A stretch of DNA of 64,000 nucleotides from JAZKFT01 sp963845495 (GTDB taxonomy: Bacteria > Bacteroidota > Bacteroidia > Chitinophagales > Chitinophagaceae), in the NCBI GenBank assembly GCA_963845495.1, contig CAWJTH010000215.1, positions 1 to 64,000 on the forward strand, written 5' to 3'. Each line of letters begins with the position of its first letter. Position 1 is the stretch's first letter. Below are positions 43,486 through 52,145 of this stretch, piece after piece. The position numbers and the translations under genes were made by a program. Under the pieces are notes generated by a model that saw nothing but the letters and a program-made list of their open reading frames with translations, searched no databases and was not told the origin of the DNA.

Positions 43486-43848
43486 TTAAAAAACATCCTC
43501 AACCACAAAGTATTCAGGTGGTTCGTTTTTGGCTAGAATAATAGAAATAATATTGAATTGCAATATTTTCCATGCAGGATATTGGTATAAATAAGCTTGC
43601 GCTGCTTCTTTTAACTTGCTCATTTTTTTATTGCCCACACTTGCTTCGGGAAATCCAAATAATTTACTTTTTCTTGTTTTTACTTCAAAAAAATAAAGCA
43701 CTTTTTCTTTTGATGCAATAATGTCCACTTCGCAATGGCTATAACGCCAATTGGTTGCTAAAATCAAAAATCCTTTTTCCAGTATAAATGCACAAGCTAG
43801 TTCTTCACCCGTTTTACCCGTACTAATGTGTTGATTGTTTTTTTGCAT
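43486..43848 (-). CDS. yraN: UPF0102 / YraN family protein
   Basis: Small predicted PD-(D/E)XK nuclease-fold protein of unknown role, often in genomes next to rnhB or dprA. 120 residues from ATG 43848; the preceding TTG was rejected. The motif order fits: GKTGEELACAFILEKGF, then N-W-R-Y-S-H-C-E-V-D-I-I, then F-F-E-V-K-T-R (E-x-K). The catalytic D and the E-V-K are intact. Convergent with the Dabb gene, 19 bases apart. Confidence 0.88.
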   Translation of the reverse strand: MQKNNQHISTGKTGEELACAFILEKGFLILATNWRYSHCEVDIIASKEKVLYFFEVKTRKSKLFGFPEASVGNKKMSKLKEAAQAYLYQYPAWKILQFNIISIILAKNEPPEYFVVEDVF

Positions 43849-43869
43849 GCAACACAAAGTTGGGCGACT

Positions 43870-43884
43870 TGTACATTATGTACA
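43870..43884. promoter_or_regulatory. Palindrome TGTACA-TTA-TGTACA in a divergent promoter region
   Basis: Perfect 6-bp arms with a 3-base centre, between the yraN start and the -7 box of the DUF6580 gene. It is a plausible operator for a dimeric regulator; no regulator is identified. Confidence 0.35.
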
Positions 43885-43905
43885 TCATTTAGAAATTTTC
43901 ATCCC

Positions 43906-43913
43906 TATTTTTG
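43906..43913 (+). promoter_or_regulatory. Putative -7 box for the DUF6580 gene
   Basis: TATTTTTG, exact match, ending 15 bases before the ATG at 43929. Confidence 0.45.
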
Positions 43914-43928
43914 TAAAAATAATTTTAG

Positions 43929-44501
43929 ATGAAAGAGAAGACAAGGCTTATGTTGTTTACCGTTTTTTTAGTGATTATCGCAACGGCTTGTAAATTAATA
44001 TTTGCACCAAAACTAGATTGGTCGGGCTTTTCGCCCATATTGGCCATTTCGCTTTTCTCTGGCATGATGATAAAAGATAAAAATTCATCTTTTATTTTGC
44101 CATTGGCTGCTTTGTTTATGAGTGATGTATTAATACAAGTTTTTTACAAGGTTGGCTTATTTCCATTTGCAGGTTTTTATAGCCGTCAATTAATAAATTA
44201 TGGCTTGCTGTTATTGGCTACATTAATTGGTTGGGCTTTAAAAGGCAGGAATTTTGGAAGCCTTTTTACTGGTATCGTGGCAGCGCCAACTGTGTTTTTC
44301 CTACTTTCAAATTTTAGTGTTTGGACATCTACCGGCGCTTATCAAATCTACCCCAAAACATTTGCTGGATTAATGGCTAGTTATGTAGCGGGTTTGCCTT
44401 TTTACGAGCGTTCATTGGTTGCAACCTTGGTTTTTTTACCTGTTGTGATGATTGCTTATAATTTAATTGTAAAACGCAGAACAGCATTGGTTTTGGCGTG
44501 A
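43929..44501 (+). CDS. DUF6580-like membrane protein
   Basis: 190 residues with five to six hydrophobic helices (about 8-25, 32-48, 55-72, 85-105, 112-130, 160-182). The conserved FSPILAISLFSGMMIKDK, the SDVLIQVFY and the YMLIYP-like (QIYPKTFAGL) segments fit the ECF-type substrate-binding subunit look of DUF6580. Such proteins often take up vitamins with an energising module, but no ABC partner is adjacent. Function unknown. The hairpin at 44543 follows. Confidence 0.7.
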   Translation: MKEKTRLMLFTVFLVIIATACKLIFAPKLDWSGFSPILAISLFSGMMIKDKNSSFILPLAALFMSDVLIQVFYKVGLFPFAGFYSRQLINYGLLLLATLIGWALKGRNFGSLFTGIVAAPTVFFLLSNFSVWTSTGAYQIYPKTFAGLMASYVAGLPFYERSLVATLVFLPVVMIAYNLIVKRRTALVLA

Positions 44502-44542
44502 TTTGCGTTCTCTTTTTTAAGTTTATTTTCCAGTAAGTAAAC

Positions 44543-44601
44543 AAGTAATTGGGTAATTAAGTAACTAGAAAAACGCTAATTACTTAATTACCCAATTACT
44601 T
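44543..44601. repeat. 22-bp perfect inverted repeat in a convergent gap
   Basis: Arms 44543-44564 and 44580-44601 are exact reverse complements, with a 15-base loop. The arm is built of AAGTAATT/GGGTAATT words, as at 7656-7754. It ends 2 bases from the rnhA stop codon. Confidence 0.92.
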
Positions 44602-44603
44602 TA

Positions 44604-45074
44604 TTAGCTATTTCCTTCTTCAAATCCCACATCAATTAAATGCGGTCCACGGTCAGCCGCTTCGGTAGCCAAAATATCGCATCGGTTATTGAAAGGATTA
44701 TTGGCATGGCCTTTTACCCAAATAAATTTAATAGTAAACTGCTGCGATAGCCGATGGTATTCACGCCATAAATCAGCGTTTTTTTTGCCACCGGCAAAAT
44801 TTGTTTTTATCCAATTACGCAACCAACCTTGTTCCACTGCTTTTACAACGTATTGACTATCACTGTAAATAGTCACTTCAATACCCGGTTTTTTTAAAGC
44901 TTTCAATCCTTCAATTACGGCCATCAATTCCATCCTGTTGTTGGTGGTGCGCCTGTATCCGCCTGATAATTCTTTGCGGTGTTGACCCGCCATTAAAATA
45001 GTTCCAAAACCGCCGGGGCCAGGATTACCACGACTGCTGCCATCTGTATAAATCATTACTTGTGAGATGCTCAT
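44604..45074 (-). CDS. rnhA: Ribonuclease HI
   Basis: Degrades the RNA strand of RNA-DNA hybrids. 156 residues, the E. coli length. Active-site acids are D11 (YTDGSS), E49 (NNRMEL), D72 (YSDSQY) and D133 (NNRCDILA), with the flexible-loop H123 (VKGHANN). The basic protrusion (WIKTNFAGGKKN) is also present. All catalytic residues are in place. Confidence 0.97.
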   Translation of the reverse strand: MSISQVMIYTDGSSRGNPGPGGFGTILMAGQHRKELSGGYRRTTNNRMELMAVIEGLKALKKPGIEVTIYSDSQYVVKAVEQGWLRNWIKTNFAGGKKNADLWREYHRLSQQFTIKFIWVKGHANNPFNNRCDILATEAADRGPHLIDVGFEEGNS

Positions 45075-45227
45075 TGCCGGCGAAAATATTATATTTGTAG
45101 TAGTATGATTTATGTAACATGATTATTTCAATAAAATTTTAAAAATGAATTTATTTTGATACATAAAGATTGGACAAATTATTTTTAATATAGATTGTTG
45201 TAAAATTCTAAAATAGAAAATATTGTT

Positions 45228-45422
45228 ATGTATATAGAAACAAGAAAAATACATTTGATTGAGGAGGTATTAAAAATTGGCAGCGAGGAGTTACTTAATG
45301 AATTAGAGACAGTATTGGAAAAATCCAAAACAACAAAAAAAAAGCACTCTGAATCAGCACATAATTTTTTGGGCCTTTGGAATAAAAAAGATGCTATTTT
45401 AATTGAAAAGGCAAAGAAATAA
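45228..45422 (+). CDS. Small putative orphan antitoxin
   Basis: 64 residues: an acidic helical N-terminus (IHLIEEVLKIGSEELLNELETVLEKS), a Lys-rich turn, and a C-terminal segment FLGLWNKKDAILIEKAKK. The layout resembles the small antitoxin-like addiction components common in Bacteroidota, but I cannot name a family. No toxin frame follows before the next gene, so it would be an orphan. Low confidence in function, moderate that it is coding. Confidence 0.4.
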   Translation: MYIETRKIHLIEEVLKIGSEELLNELETVLEKSKTTKKKHSESAHNFLGLWNKKDAILIEKAKK

Positions 45423-45489
45423 AAGATATCAAATTAAAAAAATGGTGACGCTGCAACGGAAGCAATTAGTTAATGCAAAATTTTTAGAG

Positions 45490-47133
45490 TCACACTTGAA
45501 AAACCCCTGTTTGCAAAGGTTTTAAAATGGGATTTTGATCAGCCGCTTTAATTCCTTCCGAAATCAACAACCTTGTTTGCAACGGGTCAATAACATCATC
45601 AACCCAAAGCCGGGCGGCCGCATAATAAGGGCTAGACTGCATTTCGTAACGTTGCTGTATCTCATCCAGTAACCTTTTTTCATCTTCCGGCTCAACGGTT
45701 TTTCCTTTTGCTTTCATTCCCGCTACCTGAATTTGCAATAATGTTTTAGCTGCCTGCCCGCCGCCCATCACCGCAATTTTTGCTGTTGGCCAAGCATAAA
45801 TAAACCTTGGATCGTAGGCTTTGCCGCACATGGCATAATTGCCGGCACCATAACTATTGCCCGTAATAATGGTAAATTTTGGTACAATGCTGTTGGCAAC
45901 GGCGTTTACCAGTTTGGCTCCATCTTTTATAATGCCGCTGTGTTCGCTGCGGCTGCCTACCATAAAACCGGTTACATCTTGCAAAAACACCAATGGTATT
46001 TTCTTTTGATTACAATTTAGAATAAAACGTGCGGCTTTATCGGCGCTGTCGTTGTAAATAACGCCGCCCAATTGCATTTCGCCCTTTTTGCTTTTTACTA
46101 CCAAGCGCTGATTGGCCACAATTCCAACAGCCCAACCATCAATGCGTGCATAACCGCAAACAATCGTTTTGCCATAATCCATTTTATATTCATCAAAGCT
46201 TGAAATATTTGAATCGGTTGGCGAAGCATCCACTATCCGCTCAATTATTTCACGCACATTATAAGGTTTATTGTTGCCGTCGGATAATATCGACAACAAT
46301 CCATCTTCATTTTTTGATGGTGCCAATGGCTGGATATGATCGAAACCTACAGAAGCTGGCCGGCCGAGTTTGTCCATTATTTTTTTGATATGGTCAAGGC
46401 AATCTTGCTCGGTATCAAATTTATAATCTGCAATACCGCTTACTTCGGTATGCGTAACAGCGCCGCCAAGTGTTTCGTTGTCCACATCTTCGCCGATAGC
46501 TGCTTTTACTAAATAAGGACCGGCCAAATAAATGCTACCATTACCTTCTACCATCAACGTTTCATCGCTCATAATGGGCAAGTAAGCACCGCCGGCAACA
46601 CATGGCCCAAGCACAGCCGAAATTTGTGTGATGCCCATGCCGCTCATTACGGCATTGTTGCGAAAAATGCGTCCAAAATGTTCTTTGTCCGGGAAAATCT
46701 CATCTTGCAATGGCAGATAAACGCCAGCGCTATCTACTAAATAAATAACCGGCAAATGGTTTTCCATGGCAATTTCTTGCAAGCGCAAATTCTTTTTTCC
46801 GGTAATGGGAAACCAAGCACCAGCCTTCACGGTTTGGTCGTTTGCCAACACAATACATTGCCTACCGCTAACATAACCTAACCCGGCAACTGTTCCGCCA
46901 GCCGGACAGCCGCCTTCGTTTTGGTACATGCCGTAACCAGCAAATGCGCCGATTTCTATAAAAGGTTTGCTTTTATCTAGTAAATAATCAAGTCGTTCGC
47001 GGGGCGAAAGTTTGTTTTTTTCATGCTGCTTGTCAATAGCTTTTTGGCCGCCGCCTTTGTATATTTTTTCTAACAGTTGTTGCCTTTCGCTCAACAATTT
47101 TTGCATATTTACTTCGTTCTCAGTTTGTGCCAT
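45490..47133 (-). CDS. Acyl-CoA carboxylase carboxyltransferase (beta) subunit, methylcrotonyl-CoA type
   Basis: Transfers carboxyl from carboxybiotin to an acyl-CoA. 547 residues, as in the MCCase/PCCase beta chains. N-terminal half: LSPRERLDYLLD and DSAGVYLPLQDEIFPDKEHFGRIF, the latter characteristic of methylcrotonyl-CoA (leucine pathway) or geranyl-CoA enzymes rather than propionyl-CoA ones. C-terminal half: SYGAGNYAMCGKAYDPRF and MGGGQAA, where the two oxyanion holes lie. The biotin-carrying alpha subunit is not in the window. The MCC type is an inference from those two segments. Confidence 0.88.
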   Translation of the reverse strand: MAQTENEVNMQKLLSERQQLLEKIYKGGGQKAIDKQHEKNKLSPRERLDYLLDKSKPFIEIGAFAGYGMYQNEGGCPAGGTVAGLGYVSGRQCIVLANDQTVKAGAWFPITGKKNLRLQEIAMENHLPVIYLVDSAGVYLPLQDEIFPDKEHFGRIFRNNAVMSGMGITQISAVLGPCVAGGAYLPIMSDETLMVEGNGSIYLAGPYLVKAAIGEDVDNETLGGAVTHTEVSGIADYKFDTEQDCLDHIKKIMDKLGRPASVGFDHIQPLAPSKNEDGLLSILSDGNNKPYNVREIIERIVDASPTDSNISSFDEYKMDYGKTIVCGYARIDGWAVGIVANQRLVVKSKKGEMQLGGVIYNDSADKAARFILNCNQKKIPLVFLQDVTGFMVGSRSEHSGIIKDGAKLVNAVANSIVPKFTIITGNSYGAGNYAMCGKAYDPRFIYAWPTAKIAVMGGGQAAKTLLQIQVAGMKAKGKTVEPEDEKRLLDEIQQRYEMQSSPYYAAARLWVDDVIDPLQTRLLISEGIKAADQNPILKPLQTGVFQV

Positions 47134-47286
47134 GGCTTATATTTAGCAATCTTTTTTTAATTGGTGTAAAGATAATAGGGCTTATTTTTTGGTATGAAAA
47201 TAAAAAACAATCGTTGAATAGTATCTTTCAAAAGTTAATGTTTATCTATCGCGATTTTCATTTTATCCATTAAAAGTTGCTTGCCT

Positions 47287-47294
47287 TATTTTTG
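47287..47294 (+). promoter_or_regulatory. Putative -7 box for the DUF4397-type lipoprotein
   Basis: TATTTTTG, exact match, about 60 bases before the ATG at 47356; no clear -33. Confidence 0.4.
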
Positions 47295-47355
47295 AAAAAT
47301 TCTACGACAGTTTTTTATAATATTTTGCAGAAAATTGTCTGTTACAAATTTTGAT

Positions 47356-48087
47356 ATGAAAAGAATATTGGCCGTTTTAATATTGTTATGTTTCGTATTG
47401 TGGGCCTGTAAAAAAGGTAACGACAGTTTTAAAAGTACCACTACTTTGTTAAATGCAAGTATTGGCATGCCAGCTATTACTATGAATTTAAATGGTGACA
47501 CCATTATTTCTAACGTTGCTTTTGGCGCTATAAGGTATAATGTTAGCAATCCTTCTGGCACTTATGCACTAACTTTTACCGTTAATGGAAGCACTACCCC
47601 ACTATATTCGGTAAACACAGGTTTTTCGTCTGGTGGTAGCTATACTTCTATTGTTTACGATTCGGCCAATCCCATTGTGCCAGCAAATTCAGCGCATCTT
47701 TATTTCCAGAATGATGTTTTTCCTTCTAGCATTACGGATGGAAAATGTAGCATCCGTTTTTTTGATTTAATGACCGATGCAGGAACAACCGACACAACGG
47801 GGCATGTTTTTGTAAAAATTGATACAGGCACCGCTGTTGTTTATGGTAAATATTATTTTGGTACCAGAAGTTTTGGTGATTTCGGCGGTTCAAATGCATT
47901 TGCTGAAGCCGATACTACAACTGCTTGGTTAAAAGTCGTAAGAGACACGACCGCATTACTTACTAAAACGTTGGATAGCACCAAAATCGGACTACAAAAC
48001 GGGAAAATATATTCAATTTTTTTAATTGGCGCTTATGGCGAAACAGGTACCAAAAAGCCAAGATTAATTGTGCAGCAACATAATTAA
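47356..48087 (+). CDS. Lipoprotein, DUF4397-like
   Basis: 243 residues from ATG 47356 (an upstream TTG was rejected because the lipoprotein signal starts here). The signal LAVLILLCFVLWAC ends in a lipobox with Cys at about 18, followed by KKGNDS. The mature part has two beta-rich units with the N-A-S-I-G-M-P-A-I and LIGAYGETGTKKPRL segments reminiscent of DUF4397. Likely anchored in the outer or inner membrane. Function unknown. Confidence 0.72.
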   Translation: MKRILAVLILLCFVLWACKKGNDSFKSTTTLLNASIGMPAITMNLNGDTIISNVAFGAIRYNVSNPSGTYALTFTVNGSTTPLYSVNTGFSSGGSYTSIVYDSANPIVPANSAHLYFQNDVFPSSITDGKCSIRFFDLMTDAGTTDTTGHVFVKIDTGTAVVYGKYYFGTRSFGDFGGSNAFAEADTTTAWLKVVRDTTALLTKTLDSTKIGLQNGKIYSIFLIGAYGETGTKKPRLIVQQHN

Positions 48088-48170
48088 ACCCATCTGTTTT
48101 AAGTAAAATAAAAATATAATTGGCGAGGCAGTTTAAACTTTTGAATGAAACAAGAAAAGTCTTTTATTGG

Positions 48171-48254
48171 CACGAAACGTTCCAATGGAACGATGCAAAA
48201 GTAGAAAAATCATCAATTTTAATAATACAACCCGTTTCGTAGGAACGTTTCATG
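48171..48254. repeat. Inverted GAAACGTTCC repeat
   Basis: GAAACGTTCC at 48174-48183 and its reverse complement at 48242-48251, with weaker matches outside. Between them are a second TGGAACG and a CCGTTTCGT. The site is in the 292-base gap between the lipoprotein and the small barrel. It resembles intergenic palindromic elements I recall from Bacteroidota; no gene was seen. Confidence 0.6.
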
Positions 48255-48379
48255 CTATTAAAAAAATCTAAACAGCTTCGTGTTTTTAATTAATAAGTAA
48301 CAATAAAATATTGATTAATAAATGTTTTACAACTGTATTTTTAATATTGATGTTAGGTACTTACATTAGTGCACTTAAA

Positions 48380-48901
48380 ATGCGGCACGCTACTTTTTTT
48401 CTACTTATGGTTTTTTATCAACCTACTAAGGCGCAGGATAAAAAAACACCTACTTTAAAGGATTATATTTCCTTACAGGCGGGTATTACATTGCCTGTGG
48501 GTCAATTTTCAAACGATTACCAACTCGGGTTTTCTACTACAGGTTTATACCATATTCTTGGTGTAAGTAAAGGTGCTGAAGTGCAACTGCAGGCCGGCTA
48601 CCAGAAATTTTCTCCTTCTGGTAATAGCAATTTTGGCAATATCACCGCATTGCCATTTAAAATTGGATGGCAACAAAATGTAGATAAAGACTTTTATTTA
48701 TATAGCCGCATTGGCACATTGATAGTGAAAGATGAAGTCTCCACTTATTCAGCCCGTTTTTCACTTGATTTTGGTGTGGTTTTCGACCTAAAAAAAATAG
48801 GGCTAGACATTGGTTTTACCGGTTGGAAAAAGGAAAACAACACCGGTTGGAGTAATTATTTAACTTTTGGGTTGATATTCCCCTTTCATAAAAATGAATG
48901 A
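48380..48901 (+). CDS. Small outer-membrane beta-barrel protein
   Basis: 173 residues from ATG 48380, chosen because a signal peptide (FFLLMVFYQPTKAQ) starts there; a TTG at 48311 would extend it by 23 residues. The mature part has the G-x-x-x-P-x-G-x-F layout (LQAGITLPVGQFSNDY) of Bacteroidota OmpA-like/outer-membrane 8- to 10-strand barrels and ends with LTFGLIFPFHKNE. The last strand is plausible but the terminal residue is not aromatic. Function unknown. Confidence 0.68.
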   Translation: MRHATFFLLMVFYQPTKAQDKKTPTLKDYISLQAGITLPVGQFSNDYQLGFSTTGLYHILGVSKGAEVQLQAGYQKFSPSGNSNFGNITALPFKIGWQQNVDKDFYLYSRIGTLIVKDEVSTYSARFSLDFGVVFDLKKIGLDIGFTGWKKENNTGWSNYLTFGLIFPFHKNE

Positions 48902-48904
48902 GAT

Positions 48905-48932
48905 CGTGAATTGTGAGGCGTGAATCGTGAGT
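48905..48932. repeat. Heptad array (CGTGAAT type)
   Basis: Four in-phase heptads (CGTGAAT, TGTGAGG, CGTGAGT). Partial reverse-complement words (GATTCACATCTCACG) lie at 49043-49057 at the other end of the gap, next to the dapB stop. Confidence 0.75.
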
Positions 48933-49059
48933 TGCTTAAGCACAAAGTTTCAAGATAGTATTTGGACTTATTACATTTATTTCGTTCGTGTAAAATAAAA
49001 AGATGAATGTCAAAATAGTTTGTAACCAATTGACATCTAACGATTCACATCTCACGTCG

Positions 49060-49776
49060 TTAAATTCCCAAAACATCTTTCATCGTAAAAATACCTTTTT
49101 TACCTTTCAAAAATTCGGCAGCCAAAACGGCACCCAAAGCAAAACCGCTACGGTTATGGGCGGTATGTTTAATTTCGATATCATCTATTGCAGACCTGTA
49201 GTGAACAGAATGTGTACCTGGTGCGGGATCAATCCTTAAACTCTCGATGAACAATTCATGCGGGTTGGCGGTTGGCTGGTTCACCCAATTTTCTTTGGCT
49301 TTATTTTCGGCCAATACTTGTTCCGCTAAGGTAATGGCGGTACCGCTTGGAGCATCTTTTTTTGCTGTGTGGTGTATTTCGGTAATGTGTACTTCGTACT
49401 CTTTTTGATTGCCCAATAATTTGGCAAGCAATTTATTCAGCTCAAAAAAAATGTTTACGCCCAAGCTAAAATTACTGGCATATAAAAAAGTTCCATCGTG
49501 GGTTTTAACCTCAGCTTCAATTGTTGGCAAATCTTGCAGCCAACCTGTTGAACCACAAATTGCAGGAACACCAAATTCGATGATCCGTTTTAAATTTTCC
49601 ACCGCACTGTGTGGCCCCGTAAACTCGATGGCAACATCAGCTTTTTGTAGATTTTCTTTGGTAAAATCCTCTTGGTTGTCGTGGTCGATGGTTAAAACAA
49701 TTTTATGTCCGCGGGCTTGGGCAATTGTTCCTATTGCCTGCCCCATTTTGCCGTAGCCTATTAATGCGATGTTCAT
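49060..49776 (-). CDS. dapB: 4-hydroxy-tetrahydrodipicolinate reductase
   Basis: Reduces the DapA product to tetrahydrodipicolinate in the lysine and diaminopimelate pathway. 238 residues, slightly shorter than E. coli DapB (273), as is usual in Bacteroidota. NAD(P)-binding G-Y-G-K-M-G-Q near residue 7-13, the H-H-T-A-K-K-D-A-P-S-G-T-A motif with catalytic His-Lys, and the R-x-G substrate segment all present. Last gene of the parA-parB-DUF5683-dapB run, but separated from DUF5683 by the large composite repeat. Confidence 0.95.
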   Translation of the reverse strand: MNIALIGYGKMGQAIGTIAQARGHKIVLTIDHDNQEDFTKENLQKADVAIEFTGPHSAVENLKRIIEFGVPAICGSTGWLQDLPTIEAEVKTHDGTFLYASNFSLGVNIFFELNKLLAKLLGNQKEYEVHITEIHHTAKKDAPSGTAITLAEQVLAENKAKENWVNQPTANPHELFIESLRIDPAPGTHSVHYRSAIDDIEIKHTAHNRSGFALGAVLAAEFLKGKKGIFTMKDVLGI

Positions 49777-50288
49777 ATAAAGAAGTTGAGAAGATGGAAG
49801 TTTAGAAGTTTAGAAGATAGAAGTTGAGAAGATAGAAGTTGAGAAAATAGAAGTTGAGAAGTTTGGAGTTAGAAGTTTAGAGTTTAGAAGACAAACGTTT
49901 TGAGTTAAGAAGTTAGAAGTTTAGCTTTTAGAAATATAAATTTAGAAATTAGAAGTTTAAATAATCACCAAGATATTAAAATTTTGAAATTTCCATGGCT
50001 ATCCGCTATTTGGAATAAAGTACCAGCGGTACGAAATGTTGGTAAAAAATCCGTTACAATGACGCACCCAAACCCCAGCGGGGCGGCATGTAAACCGCAA
50101 ACATTTCGTGCCGCTGGCACTCTGTTCCGCTATTGTTCCTGCTTTTTTACCAACATACCAGCCCGCTGGGCTTTAAAAAGCACACATGCTGATATTCTAA
50201 CAGTTATCTGATTCCAATAGCGGATAGTCATTGGAATTTCCTTGTATCTTCTCATCTTCTATCTTCTCAACTTCTATCTTCTCAGCTT
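49777..50288. repeat. 512-bp nested inverted-repeat element between DUF5683 and dapB
   Basis: No gene here. Outer layer: octads AGAAGTTG/AGAAGATA (about 49780-49960) opposite their reverse complements (50245-50292). Second layer: 49999-50016 pairs with 50211-50227 (CTATCCGCTATT core). Third: 20-base arms 50021-50040 and 50100-50119, two mismatches. A fourth pair, TGTTGGTAAAAAA at 50037 with its exact complement at 50143-50155, is an alternative fold. The centre holds CCCCAGCGGGG and GCCCGCTGGGC palindromes. The CAGCGGGG core looks like high-copy intergenic elements I recall from Bacteroidota. Confidence 0.9.
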
Positions 50289-51032
50289 CTATCTCGAAAC
50301 AAGTGTTGGCGATTTGTTTTTGTCTTTAAATGCCAACGTAAAAGTTAACCCGGGCTGCTTCAAAAAGTTCATGTTTGGATTTATCTTCAACGTGAGATTA
50401 TCACTTACATCAAACTGCTTTAAATGCGCCGTAACTGTCGCATCTATTACGTTTACACCCCATGCCAGAAAAAAAGCAATGATACTTAAGTCGGAATATT
50501 TTCTGAAATTATCCCGGTTAAACTTTAAAGAATTGACAGAATATGCTTGTAACTCGGCGGGTATTCTAGGATCTGTTGAAGGAAGGCTGTCTACTACTTC
50601 TAAAATATAAGCATTTCTAAATTCTCGATAAGTAGCCCGGTTGCTGATATAGAATCCTGCTGTTATGCCAATTGCAGCATATACAAACGGTAATTTCCAA
50701 TATTGTTTGTTATAAATCTGTCCCCAACCTGGTAATAAAGCTGAGCGGATAGTTGCTTTTCGAGGCGAGAAGCTGCTATCCGTAAAATAGACGTGTTTGG
50801 CAAAAATAATACTGTCCCTTCTCGCCCTTCTTGCCGATTTGTGGATGGTGTCTAAAACTGGGGGAACGGAAGTGGCTGGTAGCGACGATGGTGGCGGGAG
50901 CGGGGGAGGCGGTTGTTGTGCAAAATCTATTGTACAAAAAAGAAAAATGGCCGTTACACAGGCAATTCCTTTCAGCCATACGCTATACCTATTATTGCTC
51001 CGCCATTTTTTTATAAATAAATATTGTTTCAT
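50289..51032 (-). CDS. DUF5683 domain protein
   Basis: 247 residues from ATG 51032; earlier in-frame codons (to 51191) run through heptad-like intergenic sequence and were rejected. N-terminal hydrophobic segment (LKGIACVTAIFLFCTIDFAQ), a Pro-rich linker, then a domain with S-A-L-L-P-G-W-G-Q-I-Y-N-K-Q-Y-W-K and two further hydrophobic helices (FVYAAIGITAGFYI, LSIIAFFLAWGVNVIDA). The P-G-W-G-Q-x-Y-N motif is diagnostic. It is a membrane protein of unknown function that in this phylum accompanies parAB and dapB. The stop lies inside an octad array. Confidence 0.8.
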   Translation of the reverse strand: MKQYLFIKKWRSNNRYSVWLKGIACVTAIFLFCTIDFAQQPPPPLPPPSSLPATSVPPVLDTIHKSARRARRDSIIFAKHVYFTDSSFSPRKATIRSALLPGWGQIYNKQYWKLPFVYAAIGITAGFYISNRATYREFRNAYILEVVDSLPSTDPRIPAELQAYSVNSLKFNRDNFRKYSDLSIIAFFLAWGVNVIDATVTAHLKQFDVSDNLTLKINPNMNFLKQPGLTFTLAFKDKNKSPTLVSR

Positions 51033-51117
51033 GGTGTAAAACCGCTTTTTCGTTAGCTCATAGTTAGCGGGAAGCAACATTAATATTTGTTCAATTAATA
51101 GGATGTTAATTATGATT

Positions 51118-51145
51118 GGTGAATGGTGGGTAGTGAATGGGGAAT
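51118..51145. repeat. Heptad array (GGTGAAT type)
   Basis: Four in-phase words: GGTGAAT, GGTGGGT, AGTGAAT, GGGGAAT. It lies between the parB stop and the DUF5683 start. Confidence 0.75.
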
Positions 51146-51199
51146 AACAAATCATTGATTTATCCATTATTCCATTAAAATCTAAAACCATATATCGCC

Positions 51200-52120
51200 T
51201 TAATTCACTTTTACACCCATCAAATCCAGTAATTTATTCAATTCTTGTATGGAATAATATTCAAGTGTAATACTGCCTTTGCCAGCTTTGCCTTGTTTTA
51301 CCAATGCTTTTGTGCCAAAATGAGAGGCCAAATTATCTTGCAGCTTTTGATAAGAAGCCGCTAACGACGAAGCCGTAGATTTTTTAACCGATCCTTGGGT
51401 AGTAGCGTAAAGTTTACGAACCAGTTCCTCCGTTTGCCTAACACTTAATTGACGCTCGCTGATTTCTTTAAAAATAAACAGTTGTTTTTCAATCTCGTTT
51501 ACCGTTACCAACGCCCTTGCATGGCCCATGCTCACCGTTCCGTTTCGAACAGCTACCTGGATATCAGGCGGTAGTTTTAACAAACGGATATAATTGGCCA
51601 CCGTGCTTCTTTCTTTTCCCATACGTTCAGCCACTTCTTCTTGCGTATAATTTAAATCGTCCATCAATCGTTTGTAACTAAGTCCGATTTCAATGGCATT
51701 TAAGTTTTCGCGTTGCAAATTTTCCAGCAATGCCAATTCCAGCAATTGCCTGTCGTTTGCTTCGCGTATATACACGGGAATATCTTTTAAACCCGCCAGT
51801 TTGGACGCCCTAAAACGGCGTTCACCCGCAATTAACCTAAACTTTCCGTTCGGCAATGGTGCCACCGTCAATGGTTGGATAATATCGTGCAGCTTTATGG
51901 AATGCGTTAATTCATCCAACGATTTTTGGTCAAAATCCCTACGCGGTTGCTTCGGGTTTACCTCAATGGCATCTATTGAAATACGGTTCGGAACCGTTTT
52001 CTTTTCCACAATTTCGTCTTTTAAATGCCCCTCCGTTGTTTTTAGGTCGGCATCAATATTCGACAATAAGGAGCGAAGGCCTTTGCCGATTAAGTCTTTT
52101 TTATCTGTTGTTTTAGCCAT
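51200..52120 (-). CDS. parB: Chromosome-partitioning protein ParB
   Basis: CTP-dependent DNA clamp that loads at parS and works with ParA in origin segregation. 306 residues from ATG 52120, which gives MAKTTDKKDLIGKGLRSLL. The ParB/Sulfiredoxin fold has the G-E-R-R-F-R-A-S-K motif (near residue 103) and A-L-L-E-N-L-Q-R-E-N-L-N. The HTH (QEEVAERMGKERSTVANYIRLL) follows at about 150-172. A C-terminal dimerisation domain closes it. Between it and parA a GxxExxY gene has been inserted. No parS-like 16-mer was recognised in the window. Confidence 0.95.
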   Translation of the reverse strand: MAKTTDKKDLIGKGLRSLLSNIDADLKTTEGHLKDEIVEKKTVPNRISIDAIEVNPKQPRRDFDQKSLDELTHSIKLHDIIQPLTVAPLPNGKFRLIAGERRFRASKLAGLKDIPVYIREANDRQLLELALLENLQRENLNAIEIGLSYKRLMDDLNYTQEEVAERMGKERSTVANYIRLLKLPPDIQVAVRNGTVSMGHARALVTVNEIEKQLFIFKEISERQLSVRQTEELVRKLYATTQGSVKKSTASSLAASYQKLQDNLASHFGTKALVKQGKAGKGSITLEYYSIQELNKLLDLMGVKVN

Positions 52121-52145
52121 GGAATTTATGCGGGAGTTAATTGTT

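Noticed and set aside
45228..45489. Complete toxin-antitoxin locus with the 64-residue protein
   Set aside because: No second open frame follows before the carboxylase gene; only an orphan antitoxin-like protein can be supported.
51033..51191. 53-codon upstream extension of the DUF5683 protein
   Set aside because: It translates heptad-like intergenic sequence; the signal/membrane segment starts after ATG 51032.
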